A stretch of 64,000 nt of DNA from DATFDN01 sp035685165 (GCA_035685165.1 DASRBI010000009.1:124001-188000); one strand, 5' to 3'. Positions 43,071 through 53,782 are shown, counted from the stretch's first letter. The notes: a model not told the origin generated them from the letters alone. Numbers and translations are program-made.

Positions 43071-43772
43071 ATGAAGCAGACCATCGCCCTGGTCGATGAC
43101 GACCGCAACATCCTCACCAGCGTCGCCATGACGTTGGAGCAGGAGGGTTTCCAGGTCCGCACCTACACCGACGGCGAGAGCGCATTGCAAGGACTCACCG
43201 CCCGCCCGGTCGATCTCGCCGTGCTCGACATCAAGATGCCGCGCCTCGACGGCATGGAGCTGCTGCAGCGGCTGCGCCAGCGCAGTAACATGCCGGTGAT
43301 CTTCCTCACCTCGAAATCCGAGGAGGTGGACGAGCTGATGGGGTTGCGGCTCGGCGCTGACGATTACATCACCAAGCCGTTCAGCCAGCGCCTGCTGCTC
43401 GAGCGCATCCGGGCGCTCCTTCGTCGCAACGAGTCTTCGCGCGCCGAGGCGACGGGGGCGGCGCCCGGCGGGGTACTGGTGCGCGGCGACCTGGTGCTGG
43501 ATGAAACCAAGCATCAATGCACCTGGCGCGGCGAGGACATCCAGCTCACCGTGACCGAGTTCCTGCTGGTCAAGGCGCTGGCGCAGCGGCCCGGCATGGT
43601 CAAGAGCCGTGATCAATTGATCGACGCCGCCTATGGTGAGAACATGTACGTGGACGACCGCACGATCGATAGCCACGTCAAGCGCATCCGCAAGAAGTTC
43701 CGCGCCGTGGACGACAGCTTCAACCAGATCGAGACGCTGTACGGCATCGGCTACCGCTACAAGGAGCGATAG
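43071..43772 (+). CDS. chvI: Response regulator ChvI-like (OmpR family)
   Basis: 233 residues. Receiver domain with IALVDDDRNI, phospho-acceptor in LAVLDIKMPRLDG (D56), and IFLTSKSEEVDELMGLRLGADDYITKPF. The winged-helix effector ends ENMYVDDRTIDSHVKRIRKKF, the ChvI-type recognition region, with YGIGYRYKE. With the adjacent kinase it forms the ChvG-ChvI system, which responds to acid or envelope stress in alphaproteobacteria. Start ATG at 43071; the frame before is a shadow. Confidence 0.92.
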   Translation: MKQTIALVDDDRNILTSVAMTLEQEGFQVRTYTDGESALQGLTARPVDLAVLDIKMPRLDGMELLQRLRQRSNMPVIFLTSKSEEVDELMGLRLGADDYITKPFSQRLLLERIRALLRRNESSRAEATGAAPGGVLVRGDLVLDETKHQCTWRGEDIQLTVTEFLLVKALAQRPGMVKSRDQLIDAAYGENMYVDDRTIDSHVKRIRKKFRAVDDSFNQIETLYGIGYRYKER

Positions 43773-43778
43773 GCGCCC

Positions 43779-45461
43779 GTGTACCTGCGCCTGAGAGGCC
43801 GGGAGACGGCTGCCGAGGCACCGATGTCGCTGCACGCGGGTGCGCTGCTGCCGCGGCAACGGTGGATCAGCCCGCTCCTGCGTCGCATCCTGCTGGTGAA
43901 CGCGCTGCCGCTTCTTCTGCTCGTGGTGGCGCTGCTTTACCTCGATCAGTATCAGAACGGCCTGTTGGAGGCGGAGGTCTCGGCCCTGCGCGAGCAGGCA
44001 CGCATCTTCGGCGGCGCGCTGGCGGAAAGCGCGGTCAGCCTTAGCGATCCGCAGAACCCGAAGCTCGTGCCGGACATCGCTCGCCCGCTTTTGTACCGGC
44101 TGACCGAACCCACGCCCGATGCCGACGCCAAGCTCTACGCGCCGGACGGTTCGTTGATCGCCGATTCGCGCATCCGCGCCACGCCCAAGGGCGAGCAGCG
44201 CACGCCGCTGCCGCCGCCGCAGGATCTCGGGCCGCTCGGCAGCGCGCTCAGCTGGATCTCGGACCGGCTGGTGTCGATCCTGCCGCAGCGCCAGGCCGTG
44301 TCGCTCGATCTTTCGCCGGGCGGCGCGGGACCGGAATGGGCGCCCGACGTGAAAGAGGTGATCCGGTTATCCAGCAACGACCAGAGCCACGAAATGCCGC
44401 CCTTCATCCGCCGCACGGTGGAGAACCAGTTGCTGGTGACGGTCTCCGAGCCGGTGGAGCGCGACGGCCACACGGTCGGGATCATCCTGCTCACGCGCGA
44501 GGCGCGCGAGGTGGATGCGAGCCTCGCCTCGATCCGCATTTCGATCCTCGGCCTGTTCGTGCTGGCGCTCGTGCTGACCGTGCTGCTGTCGTTCTATCTC
44601 TCGCGCACCATCGCCCGCCCGATCCTTCAGCTCGCCACCGCCGCCGCCGAGATGCGCGAAGGCCAGGGCCGCACCGGCAGCGTGCCGCGCGCGCTGATGG
44701 CGCGGCGCGACGAGGTGGGCACGCTCGCAGTGGCGCTGGCGGATTCGGCAGCGGCGCTGTGGCACCGCATGGATGCGATCGAGCGGTTCGCGGCCGATGT
44801 GGCGCACGAGATCAAAAATCCACTCAGCTCGATCCGCAGCGCAATCGAGACGCTGCGGCGGATCGACGACCCGAACCGCCAGCGCCAGCTTCTCGCCATC
44901 ATCGCCGACGACGTGACCCGGCTCAATCGCCTCATCAGCGACGTGTCTGACGCCTCACGCGTCGATGCCGAATTGTCGCGGCTGATGGCCGAGCGGGTCG
45001 ATCTGGTACCGATCCTCGCCACGCTGAAGGAGTTGCAGGAGGCGACGCGCGGCGAGGCCGACCCCTATATCAAGCTCCGGCTTCCCGACCATCCGCTGTT
45101 CGTGCGCGGCGTGGAGGATCGGCTGGTGCAGGTGTTCCGCAATCTCATCAGCAACGCCGAATCCTTCAGCCCGGCGAGCGGGCGCATCACAATCACCGCT
45201 GAGGAGAAGTCCGGCATGGTGGAGGTGGTGGTGGACGATCAGGGGCCGGGAATACCCGACGGCAAGCTCGAGCAGGTGTTCGACCGGTTCTACTCGGAAC
45301 GGCCGAAGGACGAGCGGTTCGGCCAGCACTCGGGTTTGGGGCTGTCGATCAGCCGGCAGATCGTGGAGGCGCTGCGCGGCCGCATCACCGCCGAGAACCG
45401 CCGCACCGCGGACGGGACGGTGCTCGGCGCACGGTTCACGGTGCGGCTGCCGGCGGCGTGA
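43779..45461 (+). CDS. chvG: Sensor histidine kinase ChvG-like
   Basis: 560 residues from GTG at 43779, six bases after chvI. A membrane helix (LLRRILLVNALPLLLLVVALLYLDQ) leads to a periplasmic sensor domain (about 60-245), with DQYQNGLLEAEVSALREQARI typical of ChvG. A second helix (ISILGLFVLALVLTVLLSF) and HAMP follow. The phospho-acceptor is in AADVAHEIKNPLSSIRSA. The ATPase has NLISNAESFS, DDQGPGIP and FGQHSGLGLSISRQIV. It phosphorylates ChvI in response to envelope signals. Confidence 0.93.
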   Translation: MYLRLRGRETAAEAPMSLHAGALLPRQRWISPLLRRILLVNALPLLLLVVALLYLDQYQNGLLEAEVSALREQARIFGGALAESAVSLSDPQNPKLVPDIARPLLYRLTEPTPDADAKLYAPDGSLIADSRIRATPKGEQRTPLPPPQDLGPLGSALSWISDRLVSILPQRQAVSLDLSPGGAGPEWAPDVKEVIRLSSNDQSHEMPPFIRRTVENQLLVTVSEPVERDGHTVGIILLTREAREVDASLASIRISILGLFVLALVLTVLLSFYLSRTIARPILQLATAAAEMREGQGRTGSVPRALMARRDEVGTLAVALADSAAALWHRMDAIERFAADVAHEIKNPLSSIRSAIETLRRIDDPNRQRQLLAIIADDVTRLNRLISDVSDASRVDAELSRLMAERVDLVPILATLKELQEATRGEADPYIKLRLPDHPLFVRGVEDRLVQVFRNLISNAESFSPASGRITITAEEKSGMVEVVVDDQGPGIPDGKLEQVFDRFYSERPKDERFGQHSGLGLSISRQIVEALRGRITAENRRTADGTVLGARFTVRLPAA

Positions 45462-45499
45462 GTGCTGCGCGCCCTCACCCGCCTCGCTTCGCTCGGCGG

Positions 45500-45522
45500 C
45501 CTCTCCCGCCAAGCGGGAGAGG
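45500..45522. terminator. Hairpin between convergent chvG and atpC
   Basis: A perfect ten-base stem, CCTCTCCCGC-CAA-GCGGGAGAGG, sits in the 62-base space between the chvG stop and the atpC stop. TTT follows on the plus strand. It is preceded by CCTCGCTTCGCTCGGCGG, so it also looks like part of a dispersed repeat. It would serve as a bidirectional terminator for the convergent operons. Confidence 0.55.
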
Positions 45523-45523
45523 T

Positions 45524-45928
45524 TTACGCTTCAGTTGCCTCGATCATCGCCTGCGCGGAGAGCAGACGCTCCTGGGCTAGTTCCTCCGCTTCGGTGTCGT
45601 TCTTGTCCACCGCCTCATACGCGGCCTGCGCTTCAGCGAGGCGGCGTTCCGCGTCGGAGCGCTTCAGTTCACTCACCTCGGTCGCCTCGGTGGCGAGCAC
45701 CGTGCAGCGTTCGGGCGTGACCTCGGCGAAGCCACCGGTGACGAACAGGCGGTCCGTCACCTGATCACCCTGATACAGCGCGATCAGCCCGCCGCGCAGC
45801 ATGATGATCATCGGCGTGTGGCCTTCCAGCACGCCCATGTCACCCTCGCTGCCGGGGATCACCGCCATATCGACCGAGCGCGACATCAAGAGGCGCTCGG
45901 GGCTGACGATTTCGAGCGCGATGCCCAT
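45524..45928 (-). CDS. atpC: ATP synthase F1 subunit epsilon
   Basis: This 134-residue subunit has ALEIVSPERLLMSRSVDMAVIPGSEGDMGVLEGHTPMI, cut here across its beta-sandwich (segments LEIVSPERLL, IPGSEGDMGVLEGH), and a short C-terminal helical pair rich in Glu and Ala. It links the rotor to the catalytic head. It overlaps the atpD stop by one base and ends the atp operon. Confidence 0.93.
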   Translation of the reverse strand: MGIALEIVSPERLLMSRSVDMAVIPGSEGDMGVLEGHTPMIIMLRGGLIALYQGDQVTDRLFVTGGFAEVTPERCTVLATEATEVSELKRSDAERRLAEAQAAYEAVDKNDTEAEELAQERLLSAQAMIEATEA

Positions 45929-47400
45929 CAGGCGCTCGCCTGCAGGCTCTCGCCCTTCTTCACCGCCTCCTCGATCGTGCCGACCATGTAGAACGCGGCT
46001 TCGGGCAGATGGTCGTATTCGCCGGCGCAGATCGCCTTGAAGCTGCGCACCGTATCGGCGATCGGCACGAACACGCCGGGGATGCCAGTGAACACCTCGG
46101 CGACATGGAAGGGCTGCGAGAGGAACCGCTGGATCTTGCGGGCGCGCGCGACGATCAGCTTGTCCTCCTCGGACAGCTCGTCCATGCCCAGGATCGCGAT
46201 GATGTCCTGCAAGCTCTTGTAGGTTTGCAGGATGCGCTGGGTCTCACGCGCGACCTGATAGTGCTCCTCGCCCACCACGCGCGGATCGAGCGAGCGCGAC
46301 GTGGAATCGAGCGGATCGACCGCCGGGTAGATGCCGAGCTCGGCGATCTGCCGCGACAGCACAGTGGTCGCGTCGAGGTGCGCGAACGAGGTGGCGGGTG
46401 CCGGGTCCGTCAGGTCGTCCGCAGGCACGTAGATCGCCTGCACCGAGGTGATCGAGCCCTTCTTGGTGGAGGTGATGCGCTCCTGCAGCGCGCCCATGTC
46501 GGTCGCGAGCGTCGGCTGGTAGCCCACCGCCGAGGGGATGCGCCCGAGCAGCGCCGACACCTCCGCGCCCGCCTGGGTGAAGCGGAAGATGTTATCGACG
46601 AAGAAGAGAACGTCTTGGCCTTCCTCGTCGCGGAAATACTCGGCGACGGTCAGCCCCGACAGCCCCACCCGCGCGCGCGCACCCGGCGGCTCGTTCATCT
46701 GGCCGTAGACGAGCGCCACCTTGGAGCCTTCGGTGCTGTTCTCGCCGAGTTTGATCACGCCCGCGTCGATCATCTCGTGATAGAGGTCGTTGCCCTCGCG
46801 CGTGCGCTCGCCTACACCGGCGAATACCGAGACGCCGCCATGCGCCTTGGCGATGTTGTTGATCAGCTCCTGGATCAGCACGGTCTTGCCTACGCCCGCG
46901 CCGCCGAACAGCCCGACCTTGCCGCCCTTCAAGTACGGCGCGAGCAGATCGACCACCTTGATCCCGGTGACGAGGATCTCGGCCGAAGTGGCCTGCTCCT
47001 CGAAAGCCGGCGCCTCGCGGTGGATCGGGTAGCGCATCTTGGTCACCACCGGACCACGCTCGTCCACCGGATCGCCAATCACGTTCATGATGCGGCCGAG
47101 CGTTTCGGGCCCCACCGGCATGGTGATCGGCCCGCCGGTGTCGGTGACTTCCTGGCCGCGCACCATGCCGTCGGTGCTGTCCATCGCGATGCAGCGCACG
47201 GTGCGCTCGCCCAGCTCCTGCGCTACTTCGAGAACGAGCAGCCGGTCGCCGATCTTGGTGTGCAACGCGTTTTGGATGAACGGCAGGTCGCCATCGAACT
47301 GCACGTCCACCACGGCGCCGAGAACCTGGGTGACGCGGCCGACGATGTTGCGCGACGGAGCCGGGGCGGCCGGGCGCGGTGCGGTGGTGGTGGCGGACAT
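45928..47400 (-). CDS. atpD: ATP synthase F1 subunit beta
   Basis: 490 residues. Catalytic subunit with Walker A GGAGVGKTVLI, DELSEEDKLIVARARK, GERTREGNDLYHEM and VLFFVDNIFRFTQAG. An Ala/Pro-rich leader of ~18 residues precedes the conserved GRVTQVLGAVVDVQF. It begins 140 bases after atpG; that gap is filled by a long palindrome. Confidence 0.96.
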   Translation of the reverse strand: MSATTTAPRPAAPAPSRNIVGRVTQVLGAVVDVQFDGDLPFIQNALHTKIGDRLLVLEVAQELGERTVRCIAMDSTDGMVRGQEVTDTGGPITMPVGPETLGRIMNVIGDPVDERGPVVTKMRYPIHREAPAFEEQATSAEILVTGIKVVDLLAPYLKGGKVGLFGGAGVGKTVLIQELINNIAKAHGGVSVFAGVGERTREGNDLYHEMIDAGVIKLGENSTEGSKVALVYGQMNEPPGARARVGLSGLTVAEYFRDEEGQDVLFFVDNIFRFTQAGAEVSALLGRIPSAVGYQPTLATDMGALQERITSTKKGSITSVQAIYVPADDLTDPAPATSFAHLDATTVLSRQIAELGIYPAVDPLDSTSRSLDPRVVGEEHYQVARETQRILQTYKSLQDIIAILGMDELSEEDKLIVARARKIQRFLSQPFHVAEVFTGIPGVFVPIADTVRSFKAICAGEYDHLPEAAFYMVGTIEEAVKKGESLQASA

Positions 47401-47450
47401 TGGTTAGTTACTCCTAGTTTTCTTCGTGGAGACTCAGCGTCCCTCTTTTC

Positions 47451-47533
47451 GTCATGCCGGGCTTGGCCCGGCCACCCACGACTCGCAGCGCGCAGGTACG
47501 TCGTGGGTTACCGGGCCAAGCCCGGGCATGATG
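47451..47533. repeat. Long imperfect palindrome between atpG and atpD
   Basis: The left arm GTCATGCCGGGCTTGGCCCG (47451 on) with CACCCACGAC, and the right arm GTCGTGGGTTACCGGGCC with AAGCCCGGGCATGATG, pair over about 32 bases with a 17-base centre (47483-47499). The core GGGCTTGGCCCGG is a common alphaproteobacterial dispersed repeat. It interrupts the atp operon and may form a strong hairpin in the mRNA. Confidence 0.8.
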
Positions 47534-47540
47534 ATGGAAG

Positions 47541-48425
47541 CTAAACCGCCTCTGCCCCCGAGATGATCTCGATCAGTTCCTTGGTGATGTTGGCCTGGCG
47601 GGCTCGGTTGTAATTGAGCGTCAGCCGCTTGATCATGTCGCCCGCGTTGCGCGTGGCGTTGTCCATCGCGGTCATGCGCGCGCCGTGCTCGCCCGCTGCG
47701 CTCTCCAAAAGCGCGCGATAGACCTGGATCGCGAGGTTCTGCGGCAAAAGGCGGCTCAGGATCGTCTCCTCGTCCGGCTCAAACTCGTACACCGCGCCGC
47801 CCAATGCATCGACGTCGCCCGATGCCTCCGGCACCGGCAGCGGCACGAGCTGCTGCTCGGTCACGATCTGCGAAATGACCGAGCGGAAGCGGTTATAGAC
47901 GATCGTCACCACGTCGGCCTCGCCCGCGTTCACCATCGCGGTGATGCGGTTGGCGATGTCCTCGGCGTCGGAGAATTCGAGCCGCCGCTTGCCCGCGTAG
48001 GACACGTCGCCCACGAACCGGCTGGCGAGCTCGCGGCGCAGATAGTCCCGCCCCTTGCGGCCGACCGCGTAGATTTTGACGGTCTTGCCTTCGCTCTCCA
48101 GCCGCCGGGCGAGCGTGCGCGTGGCGCGGCCGATATTGGCGTTGAACGCGCCGGCAAGCCCGCGATCCGCCGTCACGGGCACGAGCAGGTGCACCTTGTC
48201 CGACCCGGTGCCCGCCATCAGCCGCGGCGCGCCCTGCCGGTCCGTCACCGAGGCGGCGAGCGCGCGCAGCATCCGCTCCATGCGATCGGCGTAGGGGCGC
48301 GCGGCTTCGGCCTGCGCCTGCGCGCGCCGCAGCTTGGAGGCGGCGACCATCTTCATGGCAGAGGTAATCTTCTGCGTCGATTTCACGCTGTTGATGCGTG
48401 TCCGCAGATCCTTCAGGCTTGGCAT
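47541..48425 (-). CDS. atpG: ATP synthase F1 subunit gamma
   Basis: 294 residues. Central rotor shaft: starts MPSLKDLRTRINSVKSTQKITSAMKMVAASKLRRAQ-like (segments TQKITSAMKMVAA) and ends in MTAMDNATRNAGDMI and NRARQANITKELIEIISGA. Both coiled-coil ends are present. It follows atpA by 13 bases. Confidence 0.95.
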   Translation of the reverse strand: MPSLKDLRTRINSVKSTQKITSAMKMVAASKLRRAQAQAEAARPYADRMERMLRALAASVTDRQGAPRLMAGTGSDKVHLLVPVTADRGLAGAFNANIGRATRTLARRLESEGKTVKIYAVGRKGRDYLRRELASRFVGDVSYAGKRRLEFSDAEDIANRITAMVNAGEADVVTIVYNRFRSVISQIVTEQQLVPLPVPEASGDVDALGGAVYEFEPDEETILSRLLPQNLAIQVYRALLESAAGEHGARMTAMDNATRNAGDMIKRLTLNYNRARQANITKELIEIISGAEAV

Positions 48426-48438
48426 CGCCGCCGTTCCT

Positions 48439-49971
<1,533 letters not shown>

Positions 49972-49972
49972 A

Positions 49973-50575
49973 TTAGGCGGCTCCCTTCATGGCGTACTGC
50001 AATCGTTGCAGCCGGGATTTCAAAGACGAGTCATAAAGCCGCGCGCCGACGCGCACGACCAAACCCCCGAGTAGGTCGGGCTCCAGGTTCTCGACGATAT
50101 TGACGTTGCCGTAGCCCGCTTCGATCAGCCGCGCACGCAACTGCTGGCGCTGCACGTCGGAAAGCCGGTGGGCGGAAGCGACGAAGGCAGTCACGACGCC
50201 GCGCTTCTCGGCAACCAAGACGGCGAAGGCCGTGACAATTTGGCGCAGGTTCCGCAAGCGGCGATTATTGGCGATCACGCCCACGAAATCCCGCACCGGC
50301 TTGGAAAACCCCTCGCGCTCCAGCACCGCGAGCACCGCGCGGCGCGCCTCGTTCACGTCGATCAGCGGCGATTCCAGCACCCGGCGCAGATCGGCGCTCT
50401 CGTCGATCATGCGCCCGAGCTGCTCCATCTCGCGCACCACCTGATCGAGCACGCGCGCATCTTCGGCGAAGGAATAAAGCGCCGCGGCGTAGCGGTCGCC
50501 GAGCCCGCCGCCGGATGCGACGGTGTTCGTGCCTGACGAGGATGTCCCGCTGGTGGAAGTACCGCTGGCGGCCAC
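49973..50575 (-). CDS. atpH: ATP synthase F1 subunit delta
   Basis: About 200 residues from a GTG at 50575. The family core begins GLGDRYAAALYSFAEDARVLDQV, with SPLIDVNEARRAVLAVL, FVGVIANNRRLRNL, and ends with LEPDLLGGLVVRVGARLYDSSLKSRLQRLQ. It connects F1 to the peripheral stalk. The first ~25 residues are Ser/Gly/Thr repeats (SGTSTSGTSSSGTN), giving a longer N-terminus than usual. An ATG at 50767 would add 64 more residues of Arg/Pro-rich sequence, which is unlikely. It is the first gene of the operon; no F0 genes are in the window. Confidence 0.9.
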   Translation of the reverse strand: MAASGTSTSGTSSSGTNTVASGGGLGDRYAAALYSFAEDARVLDQVVREMEQLGRMIDESADLRRVLESPLIDVNEARRAVLAVLEREGFSKPVRDFVGVIANNRRLRNLRQIVTAFAVLVAEKRGVVTAFVASAHRLSDVQRQQLRARLIEAGYGNVNIVENLEPDLLGGLVVRVGARLYDSSLKSRLQRLQYAMKGAA

Positions 50576-50776
50576 GGACTGGTCCCTGGATGTGAGAAGC
50601 CAAGCGGGGGCGCTGGCGCGAGCGCGACGCCGCCACCCCCGATCGACGGCGGGCCTGTAGCATGGAGGTTGCGGGGTGGCAACACAGGGCCGAGAGCGGC
50701 GGCGGCGCGCCACCAATCGGTACCGTGGTGCAGCGGCAGGGGTGGCGGCCGGTTGTGGGGCCGTCAACCGAGGAGG

Positions 50777-50974
50777 ATGCCAACGTCACCGAAGTCCGCC
50801 ACTGCGAGGCTCCTGTGCCTCGCCTCGTTTGGTTTCGCCACCGCACCCGCGCTCGCGCCGGGCCCCACGCAGCAAGGCGGGATGCAAGATCAGCAGTCCC
50901 GGCAATGTCTCCAACAACCGGAGTTGGGGTTCATGATGCGATGCTGTGCGGCTTCGCGACCGCCTATCCGCTGA
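50777..50974 (+). CDS. Possible small exported protein
   Basis: In the 444-base gap between atpH and gcrA, the plus strand encodes 65 residues starting MPTSPKSATARLLCLASFG, a signal-peptide-like start ending near PALA, followed by a Gln-rich mature part with several Cys (RQCLQQ, MMRCCAA). AGGAGG lies directly before the ATG, which is closer than usual. I do not recognise it. The rest of the gap should contain the atp promoter on the minus strand. Confidence 0.3.
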   Translation: MPTSPKSATARLLCLASFGFATAPALAPGPTQQGGMQDQQSRQCLQQPELGFMMRCCAASRPPIR

Positions 50975-51019
50975 CCTGGTAGCTGCTGCGGAGCAGCTTC
51001 AAGGAAGCGATGTCGGCGC

Positions 51020-51520
51020 TTACGCCGCGTCCTCCCGCCGGTCCCGCACCTTCACATAGGCGAGCTCGGCGTGCGCCTCGCAATAGGGCTTGCCTGGCAC
51101 CGATGCCACGTCGCAGAAGCGGAACTCCTTTGTGCCGGGCTCGCCGAGGGGCCAGCAGCAGGTAATCACGCGGCCATAGGGACGCGGCGCCACGGGCTGC
51201 AAGCGCGGCGCCGCGGGCGCCGGCGCCGGGCGGGGCGAGGGGATCGCCCGCAGCGCCGGCGCGGCGTAGGCGGTGGCGGGAGCGCGGGTGCTGGCGAGCG
51301 GCGGCAGGGTGGGACCGGCAACGCGGCGCGGTGCCGGTCGGGGCCGCGCCCCCTCGGGCAGCGGACGGATCGGCGAGGGCCGCGGGGCGAGATCGAGCCG
51401 GTGCGCCTTGCCCACCACGGCGTTCTTCGACATCCCCAGCCGGCGGCCGATCTCGGCGGTCGAGTGCCCTTCGTCCCACAGCACGCGAAGTTGGGCGATC
51501 GTCTCCTCCGTCCACTGCAT
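51020..51520 (-). CDS. gcrA: GcrA cell-cycle regulator
   Basis: 166 residues. N-terminal HTH MQWTEETIAQLRVLWDEGH with STAEIGRRLGMSKNAVVGKAHR, then a Pro/Arg/Ala-rich linker (about 45-115), and the C-terminal CCWPLGEPGTKEFRFC with KPYCEAHAELAY. This is GcrA, the alphaproteobacterial sigma-70 co-activator that reads methylated GANTC sites. Its presence places the host in Alphaproteobacteria. The linker is long and low-complexity. Confidence 0.95.
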   Translation of the reverse strand: MQWTEETIAQLRVLWDEGHSTAEIGRRLGMSKNAVVGKAHRLDLAPRPSPIRPLPEGARPRPAPRRVAGPTLPPLASTRAPATAYAAPALRAIPSPRPAPAPAAPRLQPVAPRPYGRVITCCWPLGEPGTKEFRFCDVASVPGKPYCEAHAELAYVKVRDRREDAA

Positions 51521-51625
51521 CTAGTGGTCCCCTTTCGTACGAGCACTAGATACGGTAGGCCCGATTCGCCGGCGGATTCAACGGAACAATCAGGGTACGG
51601 CACAAAAACTTGTGGAAAACCCCAG

Positions 51626-52582
51626 CTAGAACAACAACCCCTTGCGTAGCAGCCCGTGCACGCCCTTCTCGCGGTTGACCGTCTGGGTGACGTGGAAATC
51701 CACCGCGAGCGAGCAGAACTGGTACGCCTCCTGGCGGCTGATGTTCGCGCGCGCGGTGATGAAGGCTATCATCTCGCGGAGCGCGGTTTTCATAGCGATA
51801 TCCAGGTCCTCGTGCATTCCCATCGTGATGAAATGCGTCGCGGTCTCCGCGCGCGGATAGCGCAGCAGGGGATCGCGCGGGCCGCCGCCCTTGTGGGCGG
51901 TGAGGCGGAAGGTACCAGTCAGGCAGGTCTCCAGCGCATTGATGCACACCTCGCCGTCGCCTTGCACGCCGTGCCCGTCGCCGATGGAGAAATTGGCACC
52001 CCGGACGAACACCGGCAGGTAGAGTGTGGCGCCGGCGCCGAGTTCCTTGTTGTCCAGATTGCCGCCGTGAGCGCGCGGCTCCACGGTGGAGATGGTGCCC
52101 CATTCGGGCGGCGGGGCCACGCCCATCACGCCGAAGAAGGGCGCCAGCGGCAAGTCGGTGCCCCACGGCAGGCGGCAGACGCGGCGCGCGCGGTCGATTA
52201 GGATATGGCTCAGGAACCGCTCGGGGAAATCTTCCGGCAGCGTGCCAGCGAGCGGGCGGAAGCCGCAGTAACCCCAGTCGGCGGCCAGCTCGATCCGCTC
52301 GATCCGCACCTCCAGCATGTCTCCGGGTCCCGCCCCGTCCACCGCGACGGGCCCGGTGAGGATATGCCCGCCGAGGCGCGGCAGGTTGGCTGCGTGGATG
52401 GCCGCGAGCGCAGGCGGAACGGCAAGCCCGCTCCCCGGCGGCGGCATGACGTCGGGACCGCCGGAGACTGTCCCGATCACCACCGTCTCGCCGGAGCTGA
52501 TGGTCAGAACCGGCGGATAGGCCGCGTCGAACGTTCCCCAGCGCACCGTGGCCGGGGTTGGGGCGAGGTGATGCGCGGCCAT
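51626..52582 (-). CDS. Acetamidase/formamidase family protein
   Basis: 318 residues of the FmdA/AmdA family, which hydrolyse short amides to ammonia. Landmarks: NLPRLGGHILTGPVAVDGAGPGDMLEVRI, a NFSIGDGHGVQGDGEVCINALE metal site, STVEPRAHGGNLDNKELGAG, and AYQFCSLAVDFHVTQTVN. Substrate unknown. It stands alone on the minus strand. Confidence 0.92.
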   Translation of the reverse strand: MAAHHLAPTPATVRWGTFDAAYPPVLTISSGETVVIGTVSGGPDVMPPPGSGLAVPPALAAIHAANLPRLGGHILTGPVAVDGAGPGDMLEVRIERIELAADWGYCGFRPLAGTLPEDFPERFLSHILIDRARRVCRLPWGTDLPLAPFFGVMGVAPPPEWGTISTVEPRAHGGNLDNKELGAGATLYLPVFVRGANFSIGDGHGVQGDGEVCINALETCLTGTFRLTAHKGGGPRDPLLRYPRAETATHFITMGMHEDLDIAMKTALREMIAFITARANISRQEAYQFCSLAVDFHVTQTVNREKGVHGLLRKGLLF

Positions 52583-52673
52583 CTTGAACTCCGTCAGGCG
52601 GTCTGACGGATGCTGCCCGAACGCCCTACCCGGTCAAGCACGATCAAGCACTTGCCGGGAGGAGACGCCCGTT

Positions 52674-52916
52674 TCAGGCCTGGCGGGCGGTCGCCGGCTC
52701 GGGCTGCTTGACGGCGGCCGGATCGGCCGTGGTCGTCGCCGGACGCTCGATCTGTGCCGGCGTCATCGGCTCGTCGTCCGGTTCGGCCATCGTCTTCTTG
52801 AACGATTTGATGCCCTTGGCGAAATCGCCCATCAGGCCGCTCACCTTGCCGCCGCCGAATAGCAGCATGACGACCAACAGCACGACGAGCCAGTGCCAGA
52901 TGCTGAAGCTACCCAT
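52674..52916 (-). CDS. tatA: TatA-like Sec-independent translocase protein
   Basis: 80 residues. One N-terminal membrane helix (WHWLVVLLVVMLLFGGGKV), the hinge and amphipathic helix LMGDFAKGIKSFKKTM, and an acidic then Pro/Ala/Thr tail. The FGGGK-to-FKK order is that of TatA. No tatB or tatC lies in the window. An exported amine oxidase at 35533 is a possible client. Confidence 0.9.
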   Translation of the reverse strand: MGSFSIWHWLVVLLVVMLLFGGGKVSGLMGDFAKGIKSFKKTMAEPDDEPMTPAQIERPATTTADPAAVKQPEPATARQA

Positions 52917-53068
52917 GATCCCTCCAAACCCGGCGCGCAGGGCGCACTCCGCCCACGTCTCTTAGCCGGTGCCGGACCGCATTGCCATTCATGGCCGAAT
53001 GCCGCGGCGATCTTGATGTCTTGCCGCCGCCCGCAACGAGACGCAAGCGATGTTTCGGCCGCGCGGCT

Positions 53069-53782
53069 TCAATCCCGCTCCATGAGCCCGGGCAGGTCGA
53101 TCCACGAGAGGTGTCCGCCCTTCCCCGCCCCAGTGTCCATGAACACCGCCGTCCCGCCGCGCGCGCCGCGGCGGACATAGGGCCGGCCGTCGGCGCTGCG
53201 GCGGTCATGGCCGCAATAGACGGTAAGCCCGGCCGGGATGCGATCGACCCAGCGAAGGCTGCGCTCGGGATAGCCGTCCGGCTGGGTGCGGCCGGTGGGC
53301 TCGCCGAACAGGGCGCGCGCGGCGGCGCCGCGGGCGTGTTCAAGGCCGAGCGGCCGGCCGTCGGATCGCTCCAGCATGTCGGTGTGGAACCCCGCATGGA
53401 CGAACAGCGCCGCGCCGCGCCGTATCCAGGTGGGCGCCCGCGCGATCTCGCGCAGCGCGCGGGCGCGCGCCGCATCGTCGAGCTGGTCGAGCGTGGCGGC
53501 TAGCTCGGGATCGACCCGCACCGACTGCCCAGCGAGCACGCGGGCGAGCTTGTGGTCGTGGTTGCCGAGCAGGAAAAGGCCAGCGCCCCGGTCCTGGCGG
53601 TCGAACATCATTTCCAGCGTCTCGGCGCCACGTGGACCGTAGTCGGCGAGGTCGCCCAATTGCACGACGAACCGCTCGGTCGCCAAAGCGAAGGCGAAGG
53701 CAGCGGCATCCCCGTGCACGTCGCCCACCACCCGGATCGGCACGCCGCTTGGGATCGTGCGCGGTGCCAGCGCGCCACTCAT
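53069..53782 (-). CDS. Metallophosphoesterase (serine/threonine-phosphatase-like)
   Basis: 237 residues. The metal motifs are visible: VVGDVHGD, LGDLADYGPRG, LGNHDHKL, a VHAGFHTDM His and CGHDRRS. This is the PPP/ApaH-like phosphoesterase layout. Substrate unknown. The start overlaps the photolyase stop (ATGA), so the two are co-translated. Confidence 0.88.
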   Translation of the reverse strand: MSGALAPRTIPSGVPIRVVGDVHGDAAAFAFALATERFVVQLGDLADYGPRGAETLEMMFDRQDRGAGLFLLGNHDHKLARVLAGQSVRVDPELAATLDQLDDAARARALREIARAPTWIRRGAALFVHAGFHTDMLERSDGRPLGLEHARGAAARALFGEPTGRTQPDGYPERSLRWVDRIPAGLTVYCGHDRRSADGRPYVRRGARGGTAVFMDTGAGKGGHLSWIDLPGLMERD

